Under the pieces are notes generated by a model, which saw only the letters and a program-made list of their open reading frames with translations, made no database searches and was not told the origin of the DNA. The translations under genes and the position numbers were made by a program. Below, one piece after another: positions 20,925 through 33,700 of a stretch of DNA of 64,000 nucleotides; the first letter of the stretch is position 1; the number at the start of each line of letters is the position of its first letter. The stretch lies in assembly GCA_911728455.2 (NCBI GenBank), contig OU452225.1, positions 5,036,325 through 5,100,324 of the forward strand, given 5' to 3'. This DNA is from Marthasterias glacialis (taxonomy: Eukaryota > Echinodermata > Asteroidea > Forcipulatida > Asteriidae).

Positions 20925-21075
20925 CGCGGGTCGTATTCCTGCACTAGTCTTTATTCCAGCAGTCTTCTTGCGGCGTTTACATTGTCTGTTAGTGTTCGGC
21001 TACGGACGACGGCACAACGAACAAATACTTACACATAGCGACACAAAAAAGACTAGTGCAGGAATACGACCCGCG
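20925..21075. repeat. 151-bp hairpin
   Basis: cgcgggtcgtattcctgcac and actagtctt at the left pair with the exact complement ending gaatacgacccgcg at 21075. It directly abuts foldback end fragments. Confidence 0.75.
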
Positions 21076-21189
21076 ATTTTGACATTATGCTAGTACGACC
21101 GATAATGTCAAAATCTCAAAAAAGGAGTTCAGTGCCCCAGCGACTGACAATGTCAAAATGTTAAAAAAGGAGTTCAGCGCCCCAGTTAC
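21076..21189. mobile_element. two foldback end fragments in tandem
   Basis: gtcaaaatctcaaaaaagga and gttcagtgccccag, then a second tgtcaaaatgtta...gttcagcgccccagttactgg. Both are right-arm ends of the tagacccag family. Confidence 0.7.
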
Positions 21190-21503
21190 TGGATATGTAC
21201 GCCCAAGCAACCAATCCTGTAATGTACTGGACAGACTTGTACATTTTTTTATCACCACATTAAACTTGGTGATTGGTGGATGATGCTTGTGAACACCGAC
21301 AGCTGTACATAAGGTTATGTAATAAAGTAGTAACTCCATCATTTTAGATTAATTTGGGTGTTATTCATACAGGTTTGTATATAGTGGTTTTAAAAGTCAT
21401 GTTCATGAAAGAAATACTGTAAAAACGAATGGTCTGCCACCAGAGAAGGGCTTGAATACGAACGTCTTACCCCCCTAACCATTCATTCTTTTCTTTCCCC
21501 CAG

Positions 21504-21803
21504 AACATTTTGATGAAGTGTTTGCTTGCGTTGAGAAAGATCCAAAAGAAAATGCCACCACTGTCACATGGACCATCGCCACACACCTCCAGGCGAACAA
21601 TATATACTGCGATCTTGTGTACCGTAGAAACCAATCATTGGGATTGTCGAGTGAGAGTATCATGTATCTAGCCCCCGCTGGAAACTTCAAACTGCCCGGA
21701 TTACAGACGGCGGCTCAATATATTATCCAAATGACTTGCTTTGCTACTGCTCCAAATGGATCAAGAAGCACCCACAAGTCCAGTGAGGTATCCTTTATAG
21801 CAG
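21504..21803 (+). CDS. membrane receptor exon, FN3-like module 1
   Basis: Acceptor ctttcccccag, open through 100 codons, donor gtaagag. Phase 1 at both ends. Potential N-glycosylation at N-A-T, N-Q-S and N-G-S. Confidence 0.8.
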
Positions 21804-24800
21804 GTAAGAGTTCTAAACTGATTTTAATGTAGGTTTCTTTGCTGAAGGATGAAGGCCATTCAATTTTTTTTCCCGGTTTACCTTAGAAAAGAACACTTCA
21901 AAGCGTATCCTTACATAGGAACTTTTTTTTTTAAACCACGAAGGTAATTGCAGGGGCAATGGTAGCTGCAACAGTTGTAAGCCTCAAGCCTCCCAATGAT
22001 CGTAGGGTTATGATGAACCATAGGTTAAAGGTTTTTTTTTTCTTTTACCTTCCCCCCCCCCCCCCCAACATTTTAAATTTAAACCAGTTGGGTTTTTAAA
22101 AATGTTGAAAAAAAACAAAGCATTTGCCAACTTTTAACACCTGGTTTGTCATGGACCAACAAGAGCTACATGTATGGTTATTGCAGCGAAGACAATAGAA
22201 GCAATGACTTTTGTGTGTGTCTTCTATAAAATCATGGGCAGGGCTCTCTTCTTGCACAAGCTATAGAATGCGTGGGAATTGCGGCCGATAGCACAAACAA
22301 AATACAATAGTATTTTGTTTAAACTGCAGGCCTCGATCTTAAGAAAAACAGGGGCAGTCCTTTGCTGGCCAAGTCAGAGAAATTGTACAAGGGCATGCTG
22401 GCCAAGTTGGTAGTGACAGTGCAATTTTTCTGAAGGGCATGCTGGCCAACTCGACATGGCATGAGGCCAATGGCCTCGGTGGCCTCGGTTAAGATCAAGG
22501 CCTGAATCTGTTATTAGATTTAAGATCAAATTCACAAAACATAAAAAAGAAATAGAGAAAATGCTTGAGATTGCACAGCACAGCTTTTAAAACCAAACAC
22601 AAATATCTTGTGAAAAATCATTTCAAGGACCTTAAATATAATTCTTGTCAAGTGTACTGGTTTGTAGCAGGCCTGGAATTACACGGAGGCCACGGAGGTT
22701 ATGGCCTCTGTTGCCGTGGTTTTCCCATTTACTTCAAGATTTTCCAATGGAAGTTCTCTTTGCAAAATGAAAATAGCCTTGCCCTGATGCCCTCTCAAAG
22801 ATGATATTCCAGACCTGAGATGTAGGAGTTGTGGATGTAGGGTCTTGCAAGCGTAAGACACCAGTTCAGCCAAGACAGACATCCCAAATTTCTCAGACAT
22901 TGTTCGGGTGCATTTCAACATTGCCTAGACAGGTTCCTTCCTGCTCCAGTTACGTACATGAACTGTACACCAAACAAGACAAGCCTTGAGACAATTCTTG
23001 GCAGGGGTCATGAGCAATTTACCTTGGTTAACCTCCATGGTTACAGAGAGGTAACATCTACATGTTATGCATATGTACACTGTAAGTCTAATTTCTAATT
23101 TTTTTGACCCTGAGAAATATCAGCAAAATTTTTTATTAAATAACTTGAAAAACCTATTAAAGCTATAGGCCTAGATACTAGATAGCATACATGTAGGTCA
23201 GCCCTTGTAATCAATAAAATTTGTATACTTTTTTCCGAGGACCAAGGCCTTGCGCTTAACCTTTTTGTAAAGTAGCCCAAGGGGCTAGTAAACTCTGCAT
23301 TTTACTTGCCCCCCAGGAAGTTTTTGTTGCCCAACTTTTAAACATGTTGTCATAAACTTTCTGATACTAATGGTAGCGATCACAGCCAGTTTTACGGTCA
23401 AATGAAGTTACACTCACACACTCAAAAATAAGTTAACACATTTCTAAAATGTTTTATTCACATCTGAAAAGGAAGAGGTATGAGCATAAATAAACAAGTA
23501 AGTTGCACAGTTTTTAGTAGCCCACAGGGCAAGTTGAGAAGTGGTATTTACTAGCCTATAGCAGTTTTTACTAGACAATGTACACCAGGCTAGTGTTTTA
23601 AGGGTGAGCCCATGCCTGATATGTACTATGTCAACATCAACCTGCTTCTGGTTTTGCAGTCTTTCAAATTAAAAAACTGTTTTATAGGAACTTTCATACA
23701 GCACACTATACTAGTACACAGGCCTTGAACTTCGCTTGTGAAGGGGCACAGTAATTTTCCTCTGGTAAGGGGCACTTCTTATCTATGAGGAAAATATGTA
23801 TTTGAACTTTGCAAAGGGCACCACAGCAAAAGCACAGGGCACCAAGGCAACTGCTGTGGGTGCCTTGAGTTAAATCAAGGCCTAATGTACTTGTATGTTT
23901 TTGCGTTCTTCAAAGGCTACGTACATGCTTCTTAAGATTAAAAGTTTCTGTCATAAGAAATGCTTTTGAATGTTGAAATTGCCAAGTTTTGGAAATGTTC
24001 CGCACAAACATGCGCATATGTCAGAGAACAGTGGGTTTACCGGAAACGTTATTTCAAAATGTATGGGATACAACATGCAAACTTACATGTATATTTAACT
24101 TCATTTGCTAAGCTACCTGTAGATCCATTGTACATGTACGTTGAACAAATCACTAGGTCTACTTCACGAAAGCACGCCATCAGGCTATCAAAATGGATCT
24201 ATTACACGTTTTTTAAAATTTTGATAAATTAGAGTGTACTGTAATAACTCGAATGACAAACTCATAAAAAATAGAATACCGGTACTTGTGTATTATCAAG
24301 ATTATGTTTGATGTCAAATCATAGAATTAACCCTCCTACTAGACCTCCTACTACAAACCATTCAAAATTCAAACTCTTGCAGTTCCCCATTGCTATTATA
24401 CACACATGGTATTATCATTTGAACAGTGATAGTATCAAGCTGTACTACCAAACAATTCAAAACTGTTCATTCATGTAGCATGGGAGGGTCCTGATTCTAT
24501 TTCACTATTTGGAATGATCATCACTTAAAGGCTTTGTATCAGCTTACCTACCATCCAAAACCACTTGGGGAATCAATGCTGTGAACACATTTATTTCACC
24601 ATTTAAAACCACAATAGTGAATGGTTTGAAATGGTTCAACTTAGTTGAAAAAGGCACCAAGAGTAGGAGGGTTAAGCCCCAGAAATGTATGTGAAATAAT
24701 AACATTTCATATGCCCCTTACTCATGTTCTAAGTGTAAACATTTCATACTCCTAAGATACATTCAGTGTCATGTGTACAAATGTAAACTGGAGCAATAGA

Positions 24801-27800
24801 TGTGTGATTTAAATTGAACAAGTCATACAGTACTTGGACATGTACGTGTGCATCATGGTACATTTAGAATCAGCACAAAGCAATTTCCTGTATGGAAACC
24901 AGCACTTGGCAAGTGCCCAGTACAAAGCGTTGACATGATTGTTTTGACAGACCATCAACTTGTCGATGTCTCCATTCCTCAATATGATCGGGGTACATGT
25001 ACTGTACTACATATGTAAATCCCCCATTGCGTCTTCAGAAAAGTTTGATCAAATTAACTGGTAGTTCTGGCAGGCTACATACTGTATTGTACATACATGT
25101 AAGTCTACTGGTACTACACAAATGTATCTGTCAACACTATTTCTTTACTACATGGCATTTAATGTACAATGTCAGCAGGTGCAGGGTGGGTTGTAGCTCT
25201 ATGGTTATACAATGTAGACAGCAAAGGAACAATGTATTTGTATAGCATTATGTTTGTTCACAAAGCACACCTATCAGCTGACTGTACATGAGGCTGAGAT
25301 GAGGTCAAGATGCAGTGACCTAATATGGCTAAATTCGGCAGGAGAATATGCATATGTAGCAAAAAGAGCATTTTTACTTATTTCAGTGAAATAACTCCTA
25401 CATGTAGGCCCCTATGTATCCTCTACATGCTCTAGGTGATCTTTGACCCAATGCATAAATACAAGCTTTGGCTGTTCGGGCAGTTTTTCGTGTGTTCAAG
25501 TTTGGTTAAAAAGCGTCTGGAAGTTTTAGCCATTTTCAGGCTGATCTTAAGACAGATCATGAAAAAGAAGAGCAGGACCACAGTATTTGAGCCATCGGCT
25601 GATGTACTTTTTTTCAACATATTCATCGACAAAATAATTTTGTATAAAATACTTTATAAACCAGGGGTGAAAGAATTCAGCTTTTGAGCTGATTTCAGCT
25701 TTTTTGTTTGTTTAGATTCTTTTATGAATTTCAGCTTTTTTCAGGCCTCGATCTTTAAGATCTGGCCAAATCAGAGAATTTGTACAAGGCGAAGGGCATG
25801 CTGGCCAAGTGGGTAGTGTCAGTGCAATTTTTCTGAAGGACCTGCTGGCCAACTGGACAGGGCATGAGGCCAATGGCCTAGGTGGCCTCGGTTAAGATCA
25901 AGGCCTGTTTTTTGTACAAAGTCTGCTCTATAAAGTTATGTGAACTTTTTAAATGTTAGCTTTTTTGATGTAGCTGTCAATGGCCGTTTCAGTTTTATTT
26001 TTTGTATGTGGCCACCCACACCCCTGATAAACTGATTGCGGTTTATTTTGGAAAAAACAGTTATGTCGTAAACATTCCCTTGACAGCTTTCAGATTAGCA
26101 ATGTAAATCTGCCCACTTATTATTTTCACACTTTGCAGGATGGAATTTTCCCATGACATGAGCTTCATACGTACAACAAATGTACAGTGCAAGTTACACA
26201 GGTACATTGAAAACGTTGTATGAAAATATGTACATTATGAAAGAGAAAGTCGTTTCTCTATGTTATTTACAACCACATTTATGTGGAGTGTCGTGGCCGA
26301 GTGGTCTAGCACACCAGACTCATGTTCTGGTGTTGTCAGCAGCAGAGTGTGGGTTCGAATCCCGGTTGCAACACTTGTGTCCTTGGCCAAGATATTTTAC
26401 CATAATTGCTTTGTCCTTCGGATGGGACATTAAGCCGTAGGTCCCATGTACAGGTGTACTAGGATTGGTAGTGCATGTACATGTACATGTAAAAGAACAC
26501 AGAACTGCATGTAAAAGAACCCAGAACACTTATCGTGGAAGAGTAGGGGAATTACCCCGGTGTTTCTGGTTCACATCACAAGCATCCTTGTTTACAGGTT
26601 TCCTCAGTCTTGAGAGCTACAGTGATTAAGTTCACTTACAAGGCATCCTTGGTTTCATTACCAGAAATATTATTGTAGGCCTGTAGATGTCAATAGTGTA
26701 ATTGTGCAATAAAACAGCCTTTGGTTGATGTTGATGGCTGGCATAGCTGAGGTTGTTGTTTGCTAAGGTCCCTCAAAGTGTACATTGACAGCTTAGTGAA
26801 GCCACAATAGTCACAACATTCCACATTGGCCATGTTGGCATTTTAAAAGAATAGCCTTGCTTGGAATCTCTGTGTAATCCCATGGTCATCTATTCATGGA
26901 TTACTGCATGGAGGGACCCTACTATCTGACTATACAAAGATCAGTCAATGCACACAGCACAGGGCCATTGTATACAAATAATGCCTACTCACAAATGACA
27001 GCTGTGTGATTTGGTACATGTACAATCAGTTTTTTACTCTTTGTACATGTAGCCTTCCTGGAAATTCATTAGCATGCCTTGATCTTAACCGAAGCCACCG
27101 AGGCCATTGGCCTCATGCCCTGTCGAGTCGGCCAGCATGCCCTTCAGAAAAAATTGCACTGTCTCCACCAACTTGGCCAGCATGCCCTTGTACAATTTCT
27201 CTGATTTGGCCAGCAAAGGCCTGCCCCCGTTTTTCTTAAGATCGAGGCCTGCATTATAGCACATAACGGATCATTACAAAGAATTTCTTTGCATTTTATT
27301 AACTGCTCTATGTTGTACATGTACAACTGTACTTGAATGTATGTACATGTATGTACATGTATGTGATGTACTGTACATGTACATTCTGTAACAAATACAT
27401 GACATAGCATTCTAGCTATAAAATCTGAAAATGTTTTGAAATGAAAAGTGAAAGTTTATCTGTCAACATTTACAGTACGTGTTGTACATGTACATGTATT
27501 ATTGCACTTTCTGTTTTAGATAAATCAACAATATCTGTGCAGTGACATGATTGATGGCTACTAGCACATTTACATGTTTTTTTGGCTAGCATAGTACATT
27601 TGTGATCTATACCCAGTCTGCACTTATGACCCACAGCATCACAGGGTTGTACATGTACTATGTGAGCAGAATTCTGTGGTGAGCAGCGCCATTAAATTGG
27701 GCCCAGGGACATGGAGGCAGTTGCCCCTGTTCAGAGGTTGCCCTCCGTGAAGTATCAGGTCTGCTTTTGGTATACATTGGTATAGGCATGTACTGGAATG

Positions 27801-30800
27801 GAAAATGTATCAAGGGGTACCAAACTGACCAAGGCAATGGCTCTCAAGCCTGAGGAAACCTGTAAACAAGGATGCTTAATGATGTGAACCAGAAACACCG
27901 GGGTAAACCCCTACTCCTCCACGATAAGTGTTCTGGGTTCCTTTACATGCAGTTCTGTGTTCGTTTACATGGAGGTAATTGCAGAGGTTGCCTCCGTGAA
28001 GTATCAGGTATGAATAGGTAATGTACTATGTACTAGATCATTTCAAGGGCACCAAGGCAATGACCTGGGGCATGGAGGCAATTGCCTCTGTTGCCTCCAT
28101 GAAGTACATGTTCATGTATCAGGCCTGCATTAATTTGTCCTCGTATGACATGTATGGGGATCGAATAAGTAAGCATGGATTATTATGTTTAAGATAATTT
28201 GGTAAAAGTTCCGGTTTGGGGGGGGGTGGGGAGAGATGTGATTCGCAAGTCATCAGACCTCAGTGTCAAGTTTGAGATGTTATTGTTGAATCCTATTAAG
28301 TGTTAGTCTGTGTCTTCTGGCTGGGAACGTTCAGTATCTTGGCTAGTAATGTATGTCATCCACTGTCAACTGGTTAATGAAAACAAACAAAACAGTTACT
28401 GCTTTGTCTTGGGTTTTGTGCGCAAACATTCATATCAGACGTGTTTTGATTGCAGCAATTCGGCAACTTTGGCACAGACGGAACTACATTGTATTTCTCA
28501 TTGAGTATTGATACTGCTTTGATAAACGTATCAATTCCCCCTCCCCCCCCCCCCCCCCCCGCCCCAGATGCTTACCAACAAGTCTTGCTGAAAATACCTG
28601 ATCTACACTATACTATGTCACTTTCCAACATGAACTACATGTAGTAGATTAATTTTATTATTCACTCGTTTTCTTTCAGGGCCCAGTATCAGTGAAGTGT
28701 GCTCACAAAGCAGTCCACCTTATTATCCAATTAATGGTGAGTCAATTTTGATGAAAAAACTCAGAGAGTCATTAAAAATTAATTTCTATATGAAGGGAGG
28801 CTCTTCACACCTCACTGGACGCGCACGTAATACAGTGCATTATTAATATTATTATTATTATGGGATCAGGTTGCCTCTCTGTTTTCTTGCCCTACCTTTA
28901 ACCTCTGTTTACCCCGGTCCGAATCCCACCTCAGACTGGAGCCTTGCATGTGGATTGGATTTTCAGTCCCTCCCTGCGGTTATGTGGGTTTTTCCTCCCA
29001 CATCTCAAACTGAGCATTTCTTCTTGTTTCATATTCATCCTGTTATTGACGCTTGCGCTGTTGGATGTGTAATGATGTGTTCAATAAAAAAATAAAAATA
29101 AATAATTGCTGTTTATTGTTGGTTGATTGATCTCTCTTGTTGTACATGTATACATGCCATAAAGCTGAATTGCCAAAAATACAATAAAAAACTTGAAAGT
29201 CACAGTATGTAGATGAAAAAACCCAAATAACTACAGGTTTTACAGTAAAATTTACATATTTAAAGAAATTTGAAATATTAAATGTAATACACAAATGTTT
29301 TACTGTCAAGCTTTCTTTTTTTTGTTTCAAGTTCTGAACGAACATAGGCCTACAGTGTATAGGACTAGTGTTTAATTTTATGATATGTAGAAGATTTGAA
29401 GTAACTGCATTTTACCAGCTATGAGAAATTTCAGACTTATTTGTGAAAAGTCTGCCTGGAAATAATGAAATACAGTAATTTTCTTCAGATAAAAGTAAAT
29501 CATGTATTTGTACTTCTCTAGTCTCTAGCAATGAGTAGATTGTTCCCAAAAGCTCCTTGACATGTTTGAGACCTAAAACTCCACTTTCAACATACTTCTT
29601 ATTTACCCCTCAAGCTCCTCATACAGTACGTGGCGATTGTGCCACGCTCACCATTTAGCATTGTTTAGGGAGTCAATATGTATGCACATGTAATTGCCGT
29701 GTTTTCTAAAATTCCCATTGCACTACATTTACACACGAGGATGTTGACTTCCAAAATGGCGCAACCAAGATTATTGTGATGGTGATGTCAGGTGAATGAG
29801 GTCAATAATCTAGATTCAAGTTTCAGACCATTTTATCAGCATTGACTCTCGCCCCTGATCTCACATAATATGTTAACTTAATATTTTTAACCTATACATT
29901 TTTTTTTTTACTCTTGGCACCAAACAGGACAAATGTTAATCTGTCACCAGGCAACGCTTGGGGATTACAAAAGCATTATACAGTGGTGGAGCTTCCGTCC
30001 CAATTTGCCGCAGGTGAACTGCGTTTTGTTTTACACGTCAAATGCCATGTTGACACAGCATAGAACGGCGACTTTCCGGGAAGCCAACCTGCCCATGAAT
30101 GGTTCCTTGTTATTAAAAGGGGATATTCTGGATCTGGTCATGGAGTGCAACGACGGCAATAATAACATTCAGTCTGCAGGACTTGTCAGAAAGACACAAG
30201 AAGGTAAGCTAATAAGACCACAGAAGGTACTATAAGTTATCACACATGCGCGAGTGGAATACGGGAAAATATAGCACTTCTGCGTCCCATATCCCACGAG
30301 GCCAAGTGGGATATGATTACGCTATATTTTCCCGTATTCCTTGAGAATGAACGAGTGTGATAATGAATTTATCTTCCAGTCAGCTGGAAGATAAAAAAAA
30401 CTTTGAGCTTTATTTCAGTCAGAGCAAAAAGCGCATCGCGCAAATTTTAGAACGTCATTTTGCACTGTTGGTGTACGAAGCATGACGCATGATATTCAAA
30501 ATGTGCAGAGTGCAATATAGACTACTGGGAGTATGATATGGTTTATTATCACACTCCCGTTGAGTAATCTGATTGGAGTAATCTCCAGAGGAGAAGATAA
30601 ATCATTTTAAGTTTCCCCCCCCCCCCCCTCCCAACCCCAACCCCCCCCCCCACAAAGAAATCCTCCCTCTGGTTTGGAATGAGTATGATGGATTCGGTTT
30701 TGCACAAAACCTGTGTGGAAGTTATCAAAAAGGAAACACTTTGTCATCCACCAATTTGTCATAATGTACACTGCAAAACAGTCATGACAAGAAATGTACA

Positions 30801-32195
30801 TACTGTAGATAAAAGATGGTTTTATGATTACGCAACCAATATTTAGTTCCATATTGGACAGATTGTACACGTGTACACTGTACTTACATGTACATGTAGG
30901 TTAGTTATTAAGAGTTTATAAAAGATTTATAATAAGGATTATCCTAATTCCAAATGACCAAAGGCGTATGGGGACTCTTTTGTTAAGGGGGGGGTGGGCA
31001 GAGGGGTTGATTTGCCCGAAATTCTACACAGATAAAAACACAAGTACCAATTTCTAATATTTATTCTTCTGTTTTTGCCCGAATTGTCCCCCACTGTTTT
31101 GCCTGAATTTTGGGGGGTGGGGTTTGGCAATTGAAGGCTCTCTTGTAACTGAGTATCACTCCTTGACATTCACTTTCAGATTCAATGCAAAGGCACTGCT
31201 CCTCCTCAGCAGCAGCAGCAGTCGCTGATCGCACACTTCCAGCAACATCCAAGATGCTTCCTACGGAGCCGACCCGCTACAACGGCCTCCATGTCAGCAG
31301 TGTTGGTCAGGGGCTTGTGCTGGCCTTCAGCATCGTGTTTGTCTCCTTCGCCATGTCGGTGCTGGCTTACAAACGCTACAAAAGCTTTGTAAGGAGGCGG
31401 TCTCAGAGGTACTTGTAAGCAAATTCATCCTGAAATATAAAAAAAAAAAAAAATGATGTAATGACAGAGTTGTCAACCCTCCCTGATTCTGCAGAAAGTT
31501 CCCTGAAAGTAAGCTAATCTTTCCATATTCTGATGAACAAATTTGAAAATCTTCCCGATTATGGAAACTTTTTCCTTGTTATGTTGAATGTAATTCTAAA
31601 TATCTCCCTGATTGTTGTACAAAATCTCCCTGATTGCAAGATGCAAATGTTGGCAGCTCTGTAATGATGATATATAATCTTTGTACTCTACTGACAACAT
31701 TGAAATCATCTTACTTTGAATTAACACACTTTGAGCTTTGGCTCTTCAGTCATGAACCTAGTCTGGTTTCAGACCGTGCTTTTATTTTGTTCCCGCGAGC
31801 CAGTCGAATATTACGGTACCGCTGGATCGGTACGATAAGGTACGGTACCCAATCTCCTCTCATGCTATGCAGCGTACTCTACGATAATTGGTACCTGTCC
31901 ATCGTCTGTCTGGCACTCGTCACGGAGTCGGCACGTACATGGGATATGCACACACACATGCAGGCGCTGCTATATATAGCCCCCTCTATTGGTGTGTTTG
32001 GAGCAAATTATTCGGCCTCGTGCGGTGACGGGCGGCTCAGAGAGGGAACAAACAAACAACTCAGTCTTGAATCAAGACTATCATGAACCTTGCGGGCTCG
32101 TTTCAGATTTGTCTAATATTTCATATTTCAGATTGCTGAGGATAGAGACAGACGAGGAAGAAGCCGCCATGCACGATTTCCAGAGGATGGTCTGA
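21504..32195 (+). CDS. Single-pass membrane receptor with FN3/cytokine-receptor-like ectodomain (3' five exons)
   Basis: The exons are 21504-21803, 28680-28736, 29928-30203, 31180-31408 and 32132-32195. Phases are 1, 1, 1, 2 with canonical borders. They sum to 926 nt, which with one base from an upstream exon gives 308 codons. The first module has FACVEKD, TVTWTIA, YCDLVYRR and FKLPGLQTAAQYIIQMTC, the pattern of an FN3 or class I cytokine receptor domain. A 19-residue linker follows, then a second module (SIIQWWSFRP, CVLFYTS, DLVMECND). Then come an Ala/Ser/Pro-rich stalk, a helix (GLVLAFSIVFVSFAMSVLAY) and a basic then acidic tail ending MHDFQRMV. The tail is only about 33 residues, without a kinase or death domain. 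I do not recognise the gene. A cytokine-receptor-like role is inference. The start and signal peptide lie upstream and were not found. Confidence 0.75.
22327..22503 (+). mobile_element. MITE, aggcct(c/t)gatcttaa family, copy 1
   Basis: The ends are AGGCCTCGATCTTAAG and TTAAGATCAAGGCCT. The body holds gggcatgctggccaa twice and ggcctcggtggcctcggtta. Other copies: 25744 and 27073. Confidence 0.8.
23722..23884 (+). mobile_element. relative of the aggcct MITE
   Basis: The ends are aggccttgaactt and ttaaatcaaggcct. The body differs (aaggggcac and agggcacca motifs). Confidence 0.6.
23900..25743. other. intronic sequence, no gene recognised
   Basis: Unique-looking AT-rich intron of the membrane receptor gene with scattered tacatgta motifs. 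Confidence 0.4.
25744..25909 (+). mobile_element. MITE, aggcct family, copy 2
   Basis: Same ends and body as the copy at 22327, with a short internal deletion. Confidence 0.8.
26287..26610 (+). mobile_element. tRNA-Leu-derived SINE, near complete
   Basis: The head tgtcgtggccgagtggtcta, caccagactcatgttctggt and B box gggttcgaatccc match a class II tRNA-Leu. The copy at 34413 keeps the CAA loop. The body reads acttgtgtccttggccaaga and cttcggatgggacattaagc, and the 3' part aaaagaaccc...cccggtgtttctgg. Confidence 0.85.
27073..27251 (-). mobile_element. MITE, aggcct family, copy 3
   Basis: Inverted copy: ccttgatcttaaccgaagcc at the left and ttaagatcgaggcctgc at the right. Confidence 0.8.
27315..27385. 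repeat. tacatgta-rich microsatellite
   Basis: Repeated tacatgtatg and tgtacatg units. The same motif is scattered through 25-34 kb. Confidence 0.8.
27846..27976 (-). mobile_element. tRNA-Leu SINE, 3' fragment
   Basis: Reverse of the 3' part of the copy at 26287: cctgtaaacaaggatgctta, ccagaaacaccggggtaaac, cacgataagtgttctgggtt. Confidence 0.75.
28680..28736 (+). CDS. membrane receptor exon, short linker
   Basis: 57 nt, phase 1 at both ends: acceptor ttctttcag, GPSISEVCSQSSPPYYPIN, donor gtgagt. The size and phase fit make it a likely true exon. Confidence 0.65.
28867..29105 (+). mobile_element. tRNA-derived SINE with A-rich tail
   Basis: A degenerate head (aacctctgtttaccccggtc, cgaatcccacctcag), then gcatgtggattggattttca and gtgggtttttcctccca, ending in an aataaaaataaataat tail. 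Related to 37270-37440. Confidence 0.7.
29928..30203 (+). CDS. membrane receptor exon, FN3-like module 2
   Basis: Acceptor ccaaacag, then GQMLICHQATLGDYKSIIQW onward, donor gtaagct. Phase 1 at both ends. Confidence 0.8.
30237..30364. mobile_element. hairpin MITE (ttatcacac family)
   Basis: cgagtggaatacgggaaaat with atagc at the left pairs with gctatattttcccgtattcc at the right. The outer ends are ttatcacac and gtgtgataa. Relatives: 59343-59476 and part of 57541-57597. Confidence 0.75.
31180..31408 (+). CDS. membrane receptor exon, stalk and transmembrane helix
   Basis: Acceptor actttcag. A Ser/Ala-rich stalk precedes a ~22-residue hydrophobic helix and the basic stop-transfer KRYKSFVRRRSQR. 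Donor gtactt, phase 2. Confidence 0.8.
31460..31665. repeat. unclassified repeat-like stretch with ctccctgattg motifs
   Basis: Four spaced copies of tccctgatt or tcccgatta lie in the last intron of the membrane receptor gene. Weak. Confidence 0.35.
32132..32195 (+). CDS. membrane receptor last coding exon
   Basis: Acceptor atatttcag, then LLRIETDEEEAAMHDFQRMV and TGA at 32193-32195. Confidence 0.75.
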
Positions 32196-33700
32196 AGGAA
32201 CAGAACTACCACCAGGCAAACAGTACACCACTGATTCTGAAATTATGTGTCTGTAGTCTTTTTACAACATCTGTGTTTTGAAGCGGAAGTTTCCGACACT
32301 GTGAAGGACAGATGGCTGTGTTCCAGATTACAAACAAAGATTTTAGAGCTATGGCCTGTCCAGATCTGTCCGTCAGTTATAAGGAGCAATCAATGGATTG
32401 AATTCAGTGCCAGATATTAAGAACAAGTCACTCTTGTGGCAGTGAAGTCACAGGGACTTGTTAGATAACTATGTGCAAAATTTCAAATTGTGATGAACTT
32501 GGATGAAAGAATAAGGACAAGTTACCGTTGAATATTTATTGAAACTTATCTCTTCCAATCCTGTTGGTGTGACGTCACTCCATTGTAAGCGACGCCCTCT
32601 TCACTCAAACTGGCTCCACCTGATTGCAAAGAGCCCATAGGAATTGCATAGAGCTAGTTTTTGTATGAGGATTTATGTAAGAAGAGTTTAATAATTGGTC
32701 TTGGCTTTTACAAATGTTCTTCAGAGACTCAAGGTCTTCTCAAAATTATAAGTTTGTGTCAGAAGAAACACCTTTGACTGATGGAATGTGTGATTTTTTG
32801 GGTAAAATTGCATACAAACGTGTGCCAGCTTTGGAAGCGGAAGTAGCGATCACTTTGGGCATGCAGCAGATGCGCCCGAGTGTGAACACTTACCAACAGG
32901 ATTAAGAAACTTGTACCAGTCGTCTTGTTTCGTGTAGAATCTGTGTCTTGAAAGAAACAGCAGAGGAGGTTGCAGAAACTGTTGATGTCTTTATAGCCTA
33001 GCTCTCTTCATCAAGGACTGAGTGGAATGGAACAGTCGGACAACTTGACAACACCGGCATGACCAGCGTACATATGTACGGGCAGTAGATGTAGTGTTCG
33101 AATTGGATCGGCAGGTGCAAAGTCTTGACAACTAGCGCCCAGTTACAACTTTAGCATTCTTTGGCAACTCGTGTGATACCATGTTGACCCCTTTGTACCA
33201 ATGTCACATGCAGCTACATGTACTCTCTGTCCAAGGTCTGCCATTTTGGAAGTAAATTTGCATGTAAAGGTATATGTACATGTATGGTGAGCATGTACAC
33301 ATGTATGCATCACTTAAAAACATGTACACCATTGGTGGATCCAGGGGGGTGGGGGGAGGAGGGGGAGGCTAAGCCAGTATTTAGAACGTCCACATTGATA
33401 TGAACTTACATGTAGTAGTGGAAACAAGTTTTGAACGATTTGCTCTATTTGAGGAAACTGACTTCTCGTCAAGAAACTGTACAGCAATCTTGTTGTTTAG
33501 ATTCAGAGTTTGTTTGTTTTCCTTTTTATCTCCAAAGAAGAACAACAAATAATTGGACAGATTTGTTGAGAAAAAAAAACGACCAAAAATAAACAAAAAG
33601 AAAAAAAGAATTTGAATGGATGCATTACTTTTTAGGATACATTTTGATATCAACTTTTGTTACCTACATTGAATGCATTCTGAGAAGAGACCGTGTTACT
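32196..33700 (+). other. probable 3' UTR of the membrane receptor gene
   Basis: No competing repeats until about 33.2 kb. An aataaa occurs near 33588. The exact poly(A) site is unknown. Confidence 0.4.

Noticed and set aside
20907-21038. Candidate signal-peptide exon (MMVAAQRGSYS...) for the plus-strand receptor
   Set aside because: It overlaps a 151-bp hairpin next to foldback ends, the hydrophobic stretch is weak and no matching donor of the right phase is convincing.
31634-32086. 150-codon open frame on the plus strand
   Set aside because: It lies inside the last intron of the receptor gene, lacks a domain and is not in phase with the exons.
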